A DNA stretch of 64,000 nucleotides from Methanococcoides vulcani (lineage in GTDB: Archaea; Halobacteriota; Methanosarcinia; Methanosarcinales; Methanosarcinaceae): assembly GCF_900111645.1 (NCBI RefSeq), contig NZ_FOHQ01000004.1:1-64000 (forward strand), written 5' to 3'. A program made the position numbers and the translations under genes. Below are positions 54,029-63,967 of this stretch, piece by piece (the first letter of the stretch is position 1; each line of letters begins with the position of its first letter). The notes under the pieces are model-generated. The model did not search any database, was not told the DNA's origin, and saw only the letters and a program-made list of their open reading frames with translations.

Positions 54029-56251
54029 TTATGCAACAGCTTCCTGCCACTTCATGATCTTCCCGACAGGTATGCTGGTGCTTTTTGAAAGTTCTATTGC
54101 GTTTACTTCACCAAGCTCATCTACAGTTGAAACGCCTGCATCCTTGAGCTTTTCGGCTGTAACCTTTCCGATACCGGGTACATCCAGTATCTTCTCAGGT
54201 CTTGGAACTTCAGGAAGCTTCTTTTTCTCTTCTTCCTGTGTCTTCTTCCATTCGATGAAATTACATTGCGGGCAGCCAAGGTCCCATGGTCGTTTTCCGG
54301 CATTTATTATCTTAATATGGTAGATGCCGTGTTCCTCGCATATCTTATCGGTAACAATGACCTGTCCGCTCTTTGGAAGTGGGAGAGAGAAATTACAGTC
54401 AGGATAACCGTCACAGCCGATGAACCTCGAACCTCGTTTTGAGCGTCTGACTATAAGCTTTGAGCCACATTCTTTACAGATGCCGATGACCTTGTCTTCG
54501 CGAAGACCGGCACGTAATGATTCTGATATTTTCTCCTTATTGACTTCAAGTTCGGCAAATACATCATCAAGCATCTTCCTTGATTCGCTCAGGACATCCT
54601 CTTCATTGACCTTGCCTTCTGCAATACGGTCCATATTCTCTTCCAGCTTGCTTGTCATGTCATGCCTTGTGATCGTAGGGGCATATTCCTCAAGGGCCTC
54701 TACTACCGCAAAGGATGTTTTTGTAGGCTGGAGCGGATTTCCGTGGACGTATGCCCGTGAATAGAGCTTGCTGATGATCTCATGGCGTGTTGCTTTTGTG
54801 CCAAGCCCAAGCTCTTCCATGAGCTTGATAAGTCTTCCCTGTCCATACCTTCCGGGTGGCTGGGTCTCCTTGGATGTCATCTCCTTGCTCTTTATACTGA
54901 GCACATCACCTTCTTCAAGGGCAGGAAGCAGCCTGTCCTGTGGTGCATTGTATGGGTAGTACCATCTCCATCCCGCGTGAAGCAGTCTGGCTCCGTTTGC
55001 TTTGAATTCTTCGCTTTCAATGTCGAACTTTACCTTCAGGGTCTCCCACTCGGCCTCTTCAGCAAAGGTCGCAAAGAATCTCCTGACCACCAGTTCGTAA
55101 AGCTTCCATTCCTGGTCATTGAGCTCGCTCTTCTTTGCAAGTGATGCAGGATAGATAGGAGGATGATCTGTGGTCTCTTTCTTACCACGGGTCGGAACAA
55201 GTTTTTCCTTCGCGAGCAGTTTTTCAGCATATTCCTTGAAAGTGCCTTTCTTGAATACCTCGATCTGTTCTCTCAGGTCGATAGATGCCGGATAGACCGT
55301 GTTATCAGTCCTCGGGTATGAAATGAAACCGCTTGTATAGAGTGATTCTGCGATCCTCATGGCATTGGCAGCACTATAACCGATGGAACTTGCAGCGCCT
55401 ATGAATTCGGTGGTATTGAATGGAGTAGGTGGCTTGTCCTTCTTCTTTGATTTGACAACTGAGGAAACCGTTGCATTGTCACCTATGATGTCCATTATCT
55501 TTTCAGCTTCGGTCTTGTCCCAGAACTTCGGGGTCTTGTGCTGAACATCGAAGAGTTCACCACTCTTACCCTTGAGGGTGGCAAATATTTCCCAGTATGG
55601 TTTTGAGACGAAAGCCTGTCTTTCTTTCTCCTTGTCGACTATCAATGCAAGGGTCGGTGACTGTACCCGTCCTACAGATAGGAAAAGCTTACCTAACCTG
55701 CCTGCTGAAATGGAAAGGTATCTTGTGAGCGATGCACCCCACACGAGGTCGATGACCTGTCTGGAATGACCTGCATCAGCAAGATCGAAGTCAATGGCTG
55801 CAGGATTTGCAAAAGCATCATCGATCTCCTTCTTTGTGATCGCGCTGTAGAACACACGGTCAAAGTCCACTTCCGGGTTCACTTTCTTGATGATCTCCAG
55901 TGCTTCGACACCAATAAGCTCTCCTTCCCTGTCGTAGTCAGTAGCAATGGTGACGTGGGTTGCTTCCTTTCCCAGTTTTTTAAGGGCACTCACGATCTTC
56001 ACATGTGTAGGTGTAGTAATGACCTCCGCATCGATGAGCTCTCTTGACTCTACTTTCTGCCAGTTGTTATATGCTTTAGGGAAGTCCAGCTGGACTATAT
56101 GTCCACTAAGCCCCATAACAACGGTCCTGTCCTCGTCCTTGAACTCGTAGGTATCCATTCCGCTGACACGTACCTGCTTTGGCTTCTTCGGGGCAAGGAT
56201 ACTTGCTATCCTTTTGGCCGCAATGTGTTTTTCTGCTATGATAAGATGCAT
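54029..56251 (-). CDS. topA: DNA topoisomerase I
   Basis: 740 residues, type IA: TOPRIM at the N terminus (IAEKHIAAKR, ATDYDREGE), active-site Tyr in SYPRTDN, C-terminal zinc ribbons (CKECG...CDGYPDC) and a helix-hairpin-helix tail (VPGIGKVTAEKLKDAGV). Relaxes negative supercoils. Confidence 0.96.
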   Translation of the reverse strand: MHLIIAEKHIAAKRIASILAPKKPKQVRVSGMDTYEFKDEDRTVVMGLSGHIVQLDFPKAYNNWQKVESRELIDAEVITTPTHVKIVSALKKLGKEATHVTIATDYDREGELIGVEALEIIKKVNPEVDFDRVFYSAITKKEIDDAFANPAAIDFDLADAGHSRQVIDLVWGASLTRYLSISAGRLGKLFLSVGRVQSPTLALIVDKEKERQAFVSKPYWEIFATLKGKSGELFDVQHKTPKFWDKTEAEKIMDIIGDNATVSSVVKSKKKDKPPTPFNTTEFIGAASSIGYSAANAMRIAESLYTSGFISYPRTDNTVYPASIDLREQIEVFKKGTFKEYAEKLLAKEKLVPTRGKKETTDHPPIYPASLAKKSELNDQEWKLYELVVRRFFATFAEEAEWETLKVKFDIESEEFKANGARLLHAGWRWYYPYNAPQDRLLPALEEGDVLSIKSKEMTSKETQPPGRYGQGRLIKLMEELGLGTKATRHEIISKLYSRAYVHGNPLQPTKTSFAVVEALEEYAPTITRHDMTSKLEENMDRIAEGKVNEEDVLSESRKMLDDVFAELEVNKEKISESLRAGLREDKVIGICKECGSKLIVRRSKRGSRFIGCDGYPDCNFSLPLPKSGQVIVTDKICEEHGIYHIKIINAGKRPWDLGCPQCNFIEWKKTQEEEKKKLPEVPRPEKILDVPGIGKVTAEKLKDAGVSTVDELGEVNAIELSKSTSIPVGKIMKWQEAVA

Positions 56252-56499
56252 CGAAAACTCCGGTATTATGATTTATAAATATATGGAACGTCTTGCCGTT
56301 ACCAGTGAAACTATAATGGGTATGCCAGATGTTGAAAAATCTTTATATGATAAAAACTTTTGTATCACACTAATATTCTCGCATACTCGTTCCCGATCAT
56401 CTGTTCCTGTTGAAATAATATAATATACTGTATTATATCCTATTCTGTCCGTTTCGATCCATATTATACAATAATGTTCAAAGAAAAGTAATACCTATT

Positions 56500-57267
56500 T
56501 TACTCTTCTTTTTTCTTATTTGTATCTATCCTGTTGCGAAGCTCATTGATCCCCAACGTCGGTGCCACCTTTTTAGGACAGACTGCAACACACTTGTACA
56601 CAGTGTCGCATCCCCAGACACCGGATTCGGAGTCCACGATCTCAAGCCTTTCTTTTCTATTTTCTTCATTTTCCCTTGGGTCAAGGTCAAAACGCCATGC
56701 TTTTGCGAGAGCTGCCGGCCCGTAGTATTTCCTGTCCCTTTCTGCAACAGGACATGATCCGTGGCATATCGCACATAGGATGCAGTTAGTATATTGTTCA
56801 AGCTTGACCTGCGTTTCCTGATCCATAATGTTTTCCTTTTCAGGAATATCATTCTTCATCTCAAGCCAGGGTCTTACACTTTCCAGCAGGGAATAGAATG
56901 GATCCATATCTACCACAAGATCACGTATGACATCCAGGTTCGGTAATGGTTCTATCAATATTTCATCATTATCTGTTTCTGTCTTCTTGTTGGTTATCAG
57001 GACCTCCGGGTTCCCCTCATTCGTAGGTTCCTTCCTCAGGTCAGACACCTGGGTCTTGCAGGCGAGCCTTGGCACCCTGTTGATAAGCATTCCGCAACTT
57101 CCACAGACAGCACCTCTGCACGAGTATCGGAATGTCAGGCTTCCATCAAGCTTTTCCTGGACATAGAACAATGCTTCCAGCAAATTCATTCCCGGTCTGT
57201 CCTCAACCTCAAAGAGATCGTACCAGACATTTTCACCATCCTGTCTCCTGATCTTTAGCTTTATCAT
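56500..57267 (-). CDS. succinate dehydrogenase/fumarate reductase iron-sulfur subunit
   Basis: 255 residues with the [2Fe-2S] set CRGAVCGSC...C and two further clusters (CILCAICHGSCPV; CDTVYKCVAVCPKK). This is SdhB-like; it lacks the C-terminal CCG domain that makes methanogen TfrB about twice as long. No SdhC/D anchor gene is adjacent. Shares one base with the sdhA stop. Confidence 0.9.
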   Translation of the reverse strand: MIKLKIRRQDGENVWYDLFEVEDRPGMNLLEALFYVQEKLDGSLTFRYSCRGAVCGSCGMLINRVPRLACKTQVSDLRKEPTNEGNPEVLITNKKTETDNDEILIEPLPNLDVIRDLVVDMDPFYSLLESVRPWLEMKNDIPEKENIMDQETQVKLEQYTNCILCAICHGSCPVAERDRKYYGPAALAKAWRFDLDPRENEENRKERLEIVDSESGVWGCDTVYKCVAVCPKKVAPTLGINELRNRIDTNKKKEE

Positions 57268-58943
57268 CAGTACGTCCTCCTCTGTGGCTGGAAGATCGTT
57301 ATGTTAACATCCTTGTATTCCAGCCGGGGTCCTTCCGGTGTAAGATAGGCAAGTGTGTGCTTTAACCAGTTCTTGTCGTCCCTTTCAAGGAAATCAGTCC
57401 TGTAATGTGCTCCCCTGCTTTCCTCACGTACCAATGCCCCTAATGCGATCACATGTGCCAGGTCCAGCATACCCTTAAGTTCGATCGCATTGAGCAGTTC
57501 CAGATTGAACTCCCTGGCTTCTGTTCTGACCTTCAGTGACCTTGCTCGCGCTTCCAGCTTTTTGACATCTTCGACTGCCTTTTCAAGTTCCTTTTTCTCT
57601 CTGAATACTCCCACATTCTCCTGCATGGTCCTTTTAAGTTCCTCGCTGATGCTGGAATAGCTTTCACCATCATTTCCCATCATTTCGGAAATAGCAGTTT
57701 TTTCACTGTCAAGTGCCTGTGTCAGAGGATCATCGCTCGTTTCTCCCAGTGATGTAACATAATCTGCTGCATGTACTCCTGCCCTTCTTCCAAAGACCAC
57801 AGTGTCAAGAAGGGAATTACCTCCCAGCCGGTTCGCACCATGAACACTTATACAGGCACATTCGCCAACTGCATAGAGACCGCTTGCAGGAGTGGCTCCA
57901 TCCTTGTTCGAGCTGATTCCACCCATGGAGTAATGCTGTCCGGGTTGCACCGGGATGGGCTCCTCAACCGGGTCAATACCTGCAAAATCGATACATATTT
58001 GCCGTATGCCGCCCAGTCTTTCTTCGATAAGGTCCTTTCCAAGGTGAGTTATATCCAGATGGACATATCCTCCGGGGAACGCCCTTCCCTCGTCGATCTC
58101 CTGCTGGATAGACCTTGCAACGATATCCCTGGGGGCCAGTTCCATTGATGAGGATGCGTAGTCTTTCATGAACCTTTCATGGTCCTTGTTGTAGAGGTAC
58201 CCGCCTTCACCCCTTGCACCCTCGGTGATCAGTATATTAGTGCCCCATAATGTTGTGGGATGGAACTGTACGAATTCCATATCCTGCAGTGGCACTCCTG
58301 CACGATAGGCCAGGCTTATGCCAAATCCCTTGTTGATGATGGCATTGGTGGACTTCTGGTAGATCCGCCCGTAACCTCCTGTGGCAAGCACTGTGGCCTT
58401 TGTTTTGAAAACCTCAAGTTCGGAGTTCAGCAGGTCCATAGCTACAAAACCCAGACACCTGTCATCCTCGATGACAAGTCTTGTTACAAGCCATTCCCTG
58501 TAGACCTTGATACCGGCACGTAATATCCTTTCATGAAGTGTATGAAGAATGTTATGTCCGGTCCTGTCTCCGGCGTAGCATGTTCTTGGGAATCCTGCAC
58601 CTCCAAAAGGACGTTGTGCTATGGTGCCATCATCCTTCCTTGAAAAATTGGTGCCCCAGTGTTCCATTTCAAGCACCCTGTCAGGAGCTTCCTTGCACAA
58701 TATCTCAACAGTGTCCTGATCAGCAAGGTAGTCGCTTCCCTTTACAGTATCAAATGCATGTGATTCCCAGCTGTCATCGGAACCAATGGATGCATTAATA
58801 CCTCCCTGTGCAGCTCCGGAATGGCTGCGTATCAGAGGAACTTTTGAAACGATAGCTACATCCACTCCCCTTTCATGAAGCTCAATAGCACATCTGAGAC
58901 CTGAAAGACCGCCTCCTATCACTACCACATCATGTGTAATCAT
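57267..58943 (-). CDS. succinate dehydrogenase/fumarate reductase flavoprotein subunit
   Basis: 558 residues with the FAD loop GGGLSGLRCAIEL, the covalent-FAD His region RSHSGAAQGGINA, and the active-site HPTTLWG and HGANRLGGNSLL. Reduces fumarate or oxidises succinate. Overlaps fumC at ATGA, so fumarase and the reductase are coupled. Confidence 0.93.
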   Translation of the reverse strand: MITHDVVVIGGGLSGLRCAIELHERGVDVAIVSKVPLIRSHSGAAQGGINASIGSDDSWESHAFDTVKGSDYLADQDTVEILCKEAPDRVLEMEHWGTNFSRKDDGTIAQRPFGGAGFPRTCYAGDRTGHNILHTLHERILRAGIKVYREWLVTRLVIEDDRCLGFVAMDLLNSELEVFKTKATVLATGGYGRIYQKSTNAIINKGFGISLAYRAGVPLQDMEFVQFHPTTLWGTNILITEGARGEGGYLYNKDHERFMKDYASSSMELAPRDIVARSIQQEIDEGRAFPGGYVHLDITHLGKDLIEERLGGIRQICIDFAGIDPVEEPIPVQPGQHYSMGGISSNKDGATPASGLYAVGECACISVHGANRLGGNSLLDTVVFGRRAGVHAADYVTSLGETSDDPLTQALDSEKTAISEMMGNDGESYSSISEELKRTMQENVGVFREKKELEKAVEDVKKLEARARSLKVRTEAREFNLELLNAIELKGMLDLAHVIALGALVREESRGAHYRTDFLERDDKNWLKHTLAYLTPEGPRLEYKDVNITIFQPQRRTY

Positions 58944-60295
58944 TTTCTCACCCCGGTCATGTTGATAGGATCAAGAAGTTCTTCTACGTCTTTCTCATCC
59001 ATTATGTTCATCTCTTTCACGACCTCGGTTATGCTCTTGTTCTCCCGGTGTGCAGTGTGTGCGATCTCTGCCGCCTTCTCATAACCTATGGTTGTTGCCA
59101 GTATGGTGACAAGAGCAAGGCTCTGCTTTGATAGTTCTTCACATCGTTCCCTGTTCACAGTGATCCCCCGAAGGCACTTTTCTGTAAAGGAGATCGATGC
59201 ACCTGTGAGAATCTCTATCGAACTAAGAAGATCATAGGCAAGCACGGGGGTGAATACGTTGAGCTCGAACTGCCCTCCCTGTGCTGCCATAGTTATGGCT
59301 GTATCATTCCCGATGATCTGGAAACATGCCATGTTCAGCATCTCGGCCATTACGGGGTTCACTTTCCCGGGCATGATAGAAGACCCCGGTTGTACTGCCG
59401 GAAGGTTGATCTCTCCGATACCTGTTCTTGGACCGCTTGAAAGAAGACGCAGGTCGTTTGCGATCTTGATAAGGGTTACAGCAATACTTCGTAGTGCACC
59501 TGATGCTCCAAGAATGGCTTCTGCAGACTGCGTAGCCTCAAATGCATTTTTAGCAAGTCTGAAATCCTGACCTGTGATCAGTTCCATCTCTTTTATCGCC
59601 AGCTGGCCGAAATTTTCCGGTGTGTTCAGTCCGGTACCGACAGCAGTGCCTCCCATGTTCAGCTCCTAAAGACCATCAATGGCTACTTCAAGTCGTTTGA
59701 TCCCGAGTTCAAGCATATGTGAATGTCCTGAGAATTCCTGTCCAAGCGTGACCGGCACAGCATCCTGGAGATGTGTCCTTCCAGGCTTGACGATCTTCAT
59801 GAACTCAGCCGACCTTTCAGCAAATACTGTCAGCATTTCCACAAGTGCAGGCATGAGCTCTGAATTAATGGTCTCCACAGCTGCAATGTGTATGGCAGTA
59901 TGTGTTGTATCATTTGAGGACTGGGACATGTTCACATGGTCATTCGGGTGTATTATGTCGTAATGTCCCTTTTCAACCCCAAGGATCTCAAGTGCCCTGT
60001 TGGCAATGACCTCATTTGCGTTCATGTTCTGTGAGGTCCCTGCACCTGACTGGAACGCATCTACCACGAACTGGTCATCGAACTTCCCTTCTCTTACTTC
60101 GGATGCAGCCCTTATTATGACTTCTCCTTTTGTGGTGTCAAGCTTTCCTGCTTCCATATTTGCACGTGCGGATGCCATCTTAATTGCAGCCTGTGCTTTT
60201 ACAAAAGAAGGAGGCAGCCTCTGCCGGCTGACCTTGAAATTATTAACTGCCCTTGTTGTCTGAGGACCGTAATAGGCGTCCTCAGGCACTTCCAC
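58940..60295 (-). CDS. fumC: class II fumarase with in-frame amber codon (pyrrolysine or decay)
   Basis: The 452 codons cover a full FumC, with GRTHLQDAVP, SQSSNDT, GGTAVGTG and GSSIMPGKVNP. Codon 210 is TAG (59666-59668), between AIDGL and ELNMGGTAVG; reading frame and homology run through it without a gap. Ten further conserved codons upstream of the GTG at 60295 (RLEKDTLGEV) are in frame but start with ATC at 60325 where ATG would be expected. So either TAG is read as pyrrolysine with GTG initiation, or the gene is decaying. Class II fumarases are unusual in methanogens. Overlaps the flavoprotein gene. Confidence 0.8.
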
Positions 60296-60381
60296 TTCCC
60301 CAAGTGTATCTTTCTCTAAACGGATATAACCCCCCCCAGGTTTATTTTATGGTTTTACTTTTCTATTATATACATCAGATC

Positions 60382-61872
60382 TCAGACATGTTCGATCTCC
60401 GTATGATCTGAAATTTCGGAATTTGTAGTGCAAAGATCATTAATGCTTAATTTATGAACATCATCATTTCCTGTGAGTCTTGCGAAATTCTCAAGTTCTT
60501 CGGTGGATACTCTCAGAAAGTTCTCAAGTTTCTTTGCAGAAATGTCGATCTTAAGCCTGGAACGAAGTTCAGGGTCCTGTGTTGTGACACCGACCGGACA
60601 TTTTCCGGTATCGCATAACCTGTATTGCTGGCAGGCACATGCCATGAGCGCTGCTGTGCCTATGGCAATGGCATCTGCACCAAGTGCCAGTGCTTTTGCA
60701 AGATCGGAAGATACACGCAGACCGCCTGTGATGATCAGGGAAATATCCTTTATGTCTTTCTCATCAAGGAACTTCCTTGCACGGTAAAGTGCGAATATCG
60801 TGGGTATCGATGTTGTGTTCTTGACAAATTTCAATGCAGCAGCAGTCGCTCCGGGTCTCCCATCAATGGTGATAAAATCAGCCCCTGCATAAACAGCAAC
60901 TTCAAGATCAGCTTCAATATTGCCTGCTGCCATCTTGATGCCTATGGGTTTGCCTCCCGATGTCTCTCTCAGCCAGTCGACCTTTGCTTTCAGGTCATCC
61001 TTATTCCGGATATCATCAAAATGTGCCGGACTTACGATGTCTGTGCCTTCGGGAAATCCTCTTATATCTGCCAGTTCCTTTGTTACTTTCTCGGCAGGCA
61101 GGTGTCCGCCCATGCCAGGCTTTGCGGATTGACCGATCTTGATCTCAATAGCATCCACTTTTTTGAGATTCTCTTCGGTGACGCTGTATCTATTTGGTAC
61201 ATACTCGAAAATGTACTTGTGGGCTTTCTCCATGCTCTCCTTAAGGATCCCACCTTCTCCAGAGCACATTGCAGTCTTAACAGCAGCACTTCCCATTGCA
61301 AGGGCCTGTTTTATTTCACTGGATAATGCGCCATATGACATATGGGTAATGAATACAGGAGTTTCAATAACAAGCGGGTGTTTTGCTTTTGGTCCGATGA
61401 CGGTTGTCGTGTTAACAGCTTCATCCTCGTTAAGAGGCATCTTTGCAAGCTGTGCTCCTTTGACAAGGATGTCGTTCCATGAAATCACATCCTGCGTTGT
61501 TCTCATCGGTTCGAGGATCGATTCACCGGTAACAGAGATTTTATGGATATCTTCCATGTAGGGTTCAGTAATGTCAGAGGTCCTTCTCCATTCTCCAAGG
61601 TAGCCGCTAATGTCTACTTTTTCAAATTCTGATACCGTGATCTTGCTCTTTTGACCACATTTAGGACAGGTGACGATCTCCTGTGAGGTTATCTCTTCGA
61701 TCTCCTCTTTTTCAACAGGCATCTGGTGGTTCTTGTCAGCACCACAGATCGGGCAGCGCCAGTCGTCAGGAAAATCTTCCGGCTTTGTTCCGGGTTTTAT
61801 GCCGGTATTCGAGTCTCCCCTGGTATCATCATATTCAAAAGCACCACAGACATTGCATCGATATTCAGTCAT
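60382..61872 (-). CDS. glutamate synthase-type FMN protein with N-terminal rubredoxin
   Basis: 496 residues. Residues 1-55 form a rubredoxin (CNVC...CPICGA), then a zinc-ribbon-like pair (CPKCG), then the FMN/glutamate synthase domain with the [3Fe-4S] pattern C-x5-C-x4-C ([12 protein letters not shown]). No glutaminase domain. The fused rubredoxin is a likely direct electron donor. A nearly identical separate rubredoxin gene is adjacent. Confidence 0.9.
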   Translation of the reverse strand: MTEYRCNVCGAFEYDDTRGDSNTGIKPGTKPEDFPDDWRCPICGADKNHQMPVEKEEIEEITSQEIVTCPKCGQKSKITVSEFEKVDISGYLGEWRRTSDITEPYMEDIHKISVTGESILEPMRTTQDVISWNDILVKGAQLAKMPLNEDEAVNTTTVIGPKAKHPLVIETPVFITHMSYGALSSEIKQALAMGSAAVKTAMCSGEGGILKESMEKAHKYIFEYVPNRYSVTEENLKKVDAIEIKIGQSAKPGMGGHLPAEKVTKELADIRGFPEGTDIVSPAHFDDIRNKDDLKAKVDWLRETSGGKPIGIKMAAGNIEADLEVAVYAGADFITIDGRPGATAAALKFVKNTTSIPTIFALYRARKFLDEKDIKDISLIITGGLRVSSDLAKALALGADAIAIGTAALMACACQQYRLCDTGKCPVGVTTQDPELRSRLKIDISAKKLENFLRVSTEELENFARLTGNDDVHKLSINDLCTTNSEISDHTEIEHV

Positions 61873-61908
61873 CCTGAAAGCACACCCCTTTTGCTATCAT
61901 CAAAAATA

Positions 61909-62070
61909 TCAGACTGGCATCTGGTGGCTTTTGTCAGCACCACATATCGGACATTTCCAGTCGTCAGGGAAATCCTCCGGTTTTGTTCCCGGCTCGATGC
62001 CCATTTCAGCGTTGCCTTCTGTGTCATCGTATTCAAAAACGTTACAAACATTGCACCGATAGTTTGTCAT
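61909..62070 (-). CDS. rubredoxin
   Basis: 53 residues with CNVC and CPICGA iron sites. It is nearly identical to the N-terminal domain of the glutamate synthase protein 36 nt downstream, including the tail HQMPV, so one probably arose from the other by tandem duplication. Confidence 0.93.
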   Translation of the reverse strand: MTNYRCNVCNVFEYDDTEGNAEMGIEPGTKPEDFPDDWKCPICGADKSHQMPV

Positions 62071-62090
62071 TTCAATTCAGACTCCTTTTG

Positions 62091-62528
62091 TTAAATGAAT
62101 AGTGTTATTTTCGCATCCCTTGCTTCATTGATATAGGTGCCCACTGCACCGTATTCATCGATCCATTCGGTGCGAAGCTCTTCAACTTTGACTCCCATGA
62201 TCTCCATGGTCATCTCACAGGCGAGTATTCTCCCGCCCAGTTCCTTGTAGTCGTTCATGAGCTTTTCAAGAGGAGCTACATTTGCTGCTTTCATGCGTTT
62301 GTTTATCATCCACTTTCCAAGTCCCAGCATGTGCATCTTGGACAAAGGCCCCTTTTCAAGTCCGCCTTTCTTAAGTCGCTGAAGTCCCCAGAAAGTAAAG
62401 TACATGGAAACATCCATTCCCATTGCAAGTGCTCCATTGCCAACTATAAGGGCGCTGTATAGTTTGTCCATATCCCCACTATGGACAATAATGACAGCCT
62501 TATCGGTAATATCTGCCGTATCGGTCAT
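62091..62528 (-). CDS. DsrE/DsrF-family protein
   Basis: 145 residues with the DrsE_2-type features (VIIVHSGDMDKLYSALIVGNG, Cys in GGRILACEMTMEIMG). Family members bind persulfide sulfur. ATG at 62528 behind GGGGG. Paired with a TusA gene 15 nt upstream, as in bacterial sulfur relays. Confidence 0.88.
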   Translation of the reverse strand: MTDTADITDKAVIIVHSGDMDKLYSALIVGNGALAMGMDVSMYFTFWGLQRLKKGGLEKGPLSKMHMLGLGKWMINKRMKAANVAPLEKLMNDYKELGGRILACEMTMEIMGVKVEELRTEWIDEYGAVGTYINEARDAKITLFI

Positions 62529-62543
62529 AGTAACCCCCAATTG

Positions 62544-62765
62544 TTACCTGCGTATCTTTATCTTCCATTCCTCATCTTTTTCTTCAACACCAATGATCTC
62601 AAGTCCCAGTGCTTTGCAGGCCATTGGTATCTCCTTTTTTGATGCGGGATGTGTTCCCAGAATCGTGACTTCATCTCCTGCTGATGCCTTCTTCAAAGCT
62701 TTGCGGCATTCTACAAGAGGTACCGGGCATGTTTCGCCTCTGGTGTCGATTTCTATTTCTGCCAT
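62544..62765 (-). CDS. TusA-family sulfur carrier
   Basis: 73 residues with canonical CPVP (TRGETCPVPLVECRKAL). ATG at 62765 behind GGGGAAA. Third TusA-like gene in the window; operon with DsrE-like gene. Confidence 0.92.
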   Translation of the reverse strand: MAEIEIDTRGETCPVPLVECRKALKKASAGDEVTILGTHPASKKEIPMACKALGLEIIGVEEKDEEWKIKIRR

Positions 62766-62859
62766 GGTTTTCCCCATAAATTTGTGTAGATCATAAATGT
62801 GATGCAGCACCACAAATTGATCCCAAATAAGCTATCTTTATTATACTATTAAAGTATTG

Positions 62860-63315
62860 TTACCTTGTCAAAAATAGCCGCATTGCGATCTTAACCGCAT
62901 CCTGTGGACTTGCTGCAACCCGTGCTCCTTCAACATCCCATTTTGATTCCAGTGTGACCACGGGCTTTCCCATCTTAAGTGAAAGAGCTATCTCTGAAAG
63001 TGTACCGTATTCCCCATCTACAGCTATCAGCGCATCACATGATTGTGCAATGATCGCATTTCTTGCATGGCTCATTGCAGTCACGATAACAAGATCGATA
63101 TACTCGTTCGCATCCTCTTTCCTGTTTCCCGGAAGGATGCCTATGGCCTGTCCGCCTTCTGCTTTACATCCCTTTGCTGCGGCTTCCATCACACCACCCA
63201 GACCTCCGCAAATGAGTATTGCGTTGTTCTTTGCGATCTCAGCACCGACAGCCTCGGCAAGTCCGGCTACCCTATTATTGCATGAACCTGCACCTATGAC
63301 TCCTATCTGTATCAA
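62860..63315 (-). CDS. SLOG/LOG-like protein (TIGR00725 type)
   Basis: 151 residues, Rossmann-like, with GVIGAGSC and the nucleotide-site GGLGGVMEAAAKG and EYGTLSEIAL. Probably binds a nucleotide or nucleotide derivative; role unknown. Confidence 0.85.
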   Translation of the reverse strand: MIQIGVIGAGSCNNRVAGLAEAVGAEIAKNNAILICGGLGGVMEAAAKGCKAEGGQAIGILPGNRKEDANEYIDLVIVTAMSHARNAIIAQSCDALIAVDGEYGTLSEIALSLKMGKPVVTLESKWDVEGARVAASPQDAVKIAMRLFLTR

Positions 63316-63338
63316 TGCATCATGCTCCTTTTTGTCGA

Positions 63339-63860
63339 TCAGATGTATTCGCCCTGGATCCTGATGATGTCCTTGCTGTCCTTTGCTCTGGAGTAATCTT
63401 CAAGGGGTTCTTTATTGACCTCAAGGAAACTATGTCCCCAGTTGAACTTTGACAGGATCTCCTCGGCCTGTTCCTTATTTCCAAGTATATAAAGGGCTGC
63501 TGCAAATGCTTCCACGGAGTTGAGCCTGAAAGGTCGGCCGAAGTTCACAGGATTGGCAGCTACAAGATAGGGAAGTGCACGGTGTTTGAGCTGCAATTTC
63601 AAAAGTTGTGGAAAAACTTCCTCAACTGTCTCCCAGGAGCAATCAAGTACAGTTATGTTCTGCTCGTTCCGATCTGCCGGGGAAAGTGCCTGCTCTGCCA
63701 TTGGGTCAAGCAGAATGCTTCCACGGGGGATCTTCTGGACCTTGTCGAAAAGGCGTGCAAGGTCAAATCGTGCCATCTTTTTCCCGGTGCATTTTTTCGG
63801 ATCACACTGGCGAGCGTGATAAATATGAAGGTGGTACTTTTTCTCTTTCTGTTTATCCAT
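63339..63860 (-). CDS. tsr3: Tsr3 (DUF367) rRNA aminocarboxypropyltransferase
   Basis: 173 residues with the family start [21 protein letters not shown] and the SAM-site segments DCSWETVEE and [16 protein letters not shown]. Modifies a 16S rRNA uridine. Confidence 0.93.
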   Translation of the reverse strand: MDKQKEKKYHLHIYHARQCDPKKCTGKKMARFDLARLFDKVQKIPRGSILLDPMAEQALSPADRNEQNITVLDCSWETVEEVFPQLLKLQLKHRALPYLVAANPVNFGRPFRLNSVEAFAAALYILGNKEQAEEILSKFNWGHSFLEVNKEPLEDYSRAKDSKDIIRIQGEYI

Positions 63861-63939
63861 GAAGCATTAATTGTTGTGTTTAAGGTTATACTTTTTGGAT
63901 TACAACCCCCATCACAAAAGTTGAAAAATAGGTATGAAG

Positions 63940-63967
63940 CCTGATACCGAGAATACCCTGTATCAGG
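63940..63967. other. 8-bp stem with 12-nt loop upstream of tsr3
   Basis: CCTGATAC and GTATCAGG are perfect complements. May terminate a gene to the right of the window or regulate tsr3. Confidence 0.35.

Noticed and set aside
61670-62094. Overlapping plus-strand frames over the rubredoxin genes
   Set aside because: They are antisense to two clear rubredoxin domains; repeated look comes from the duplication itself.
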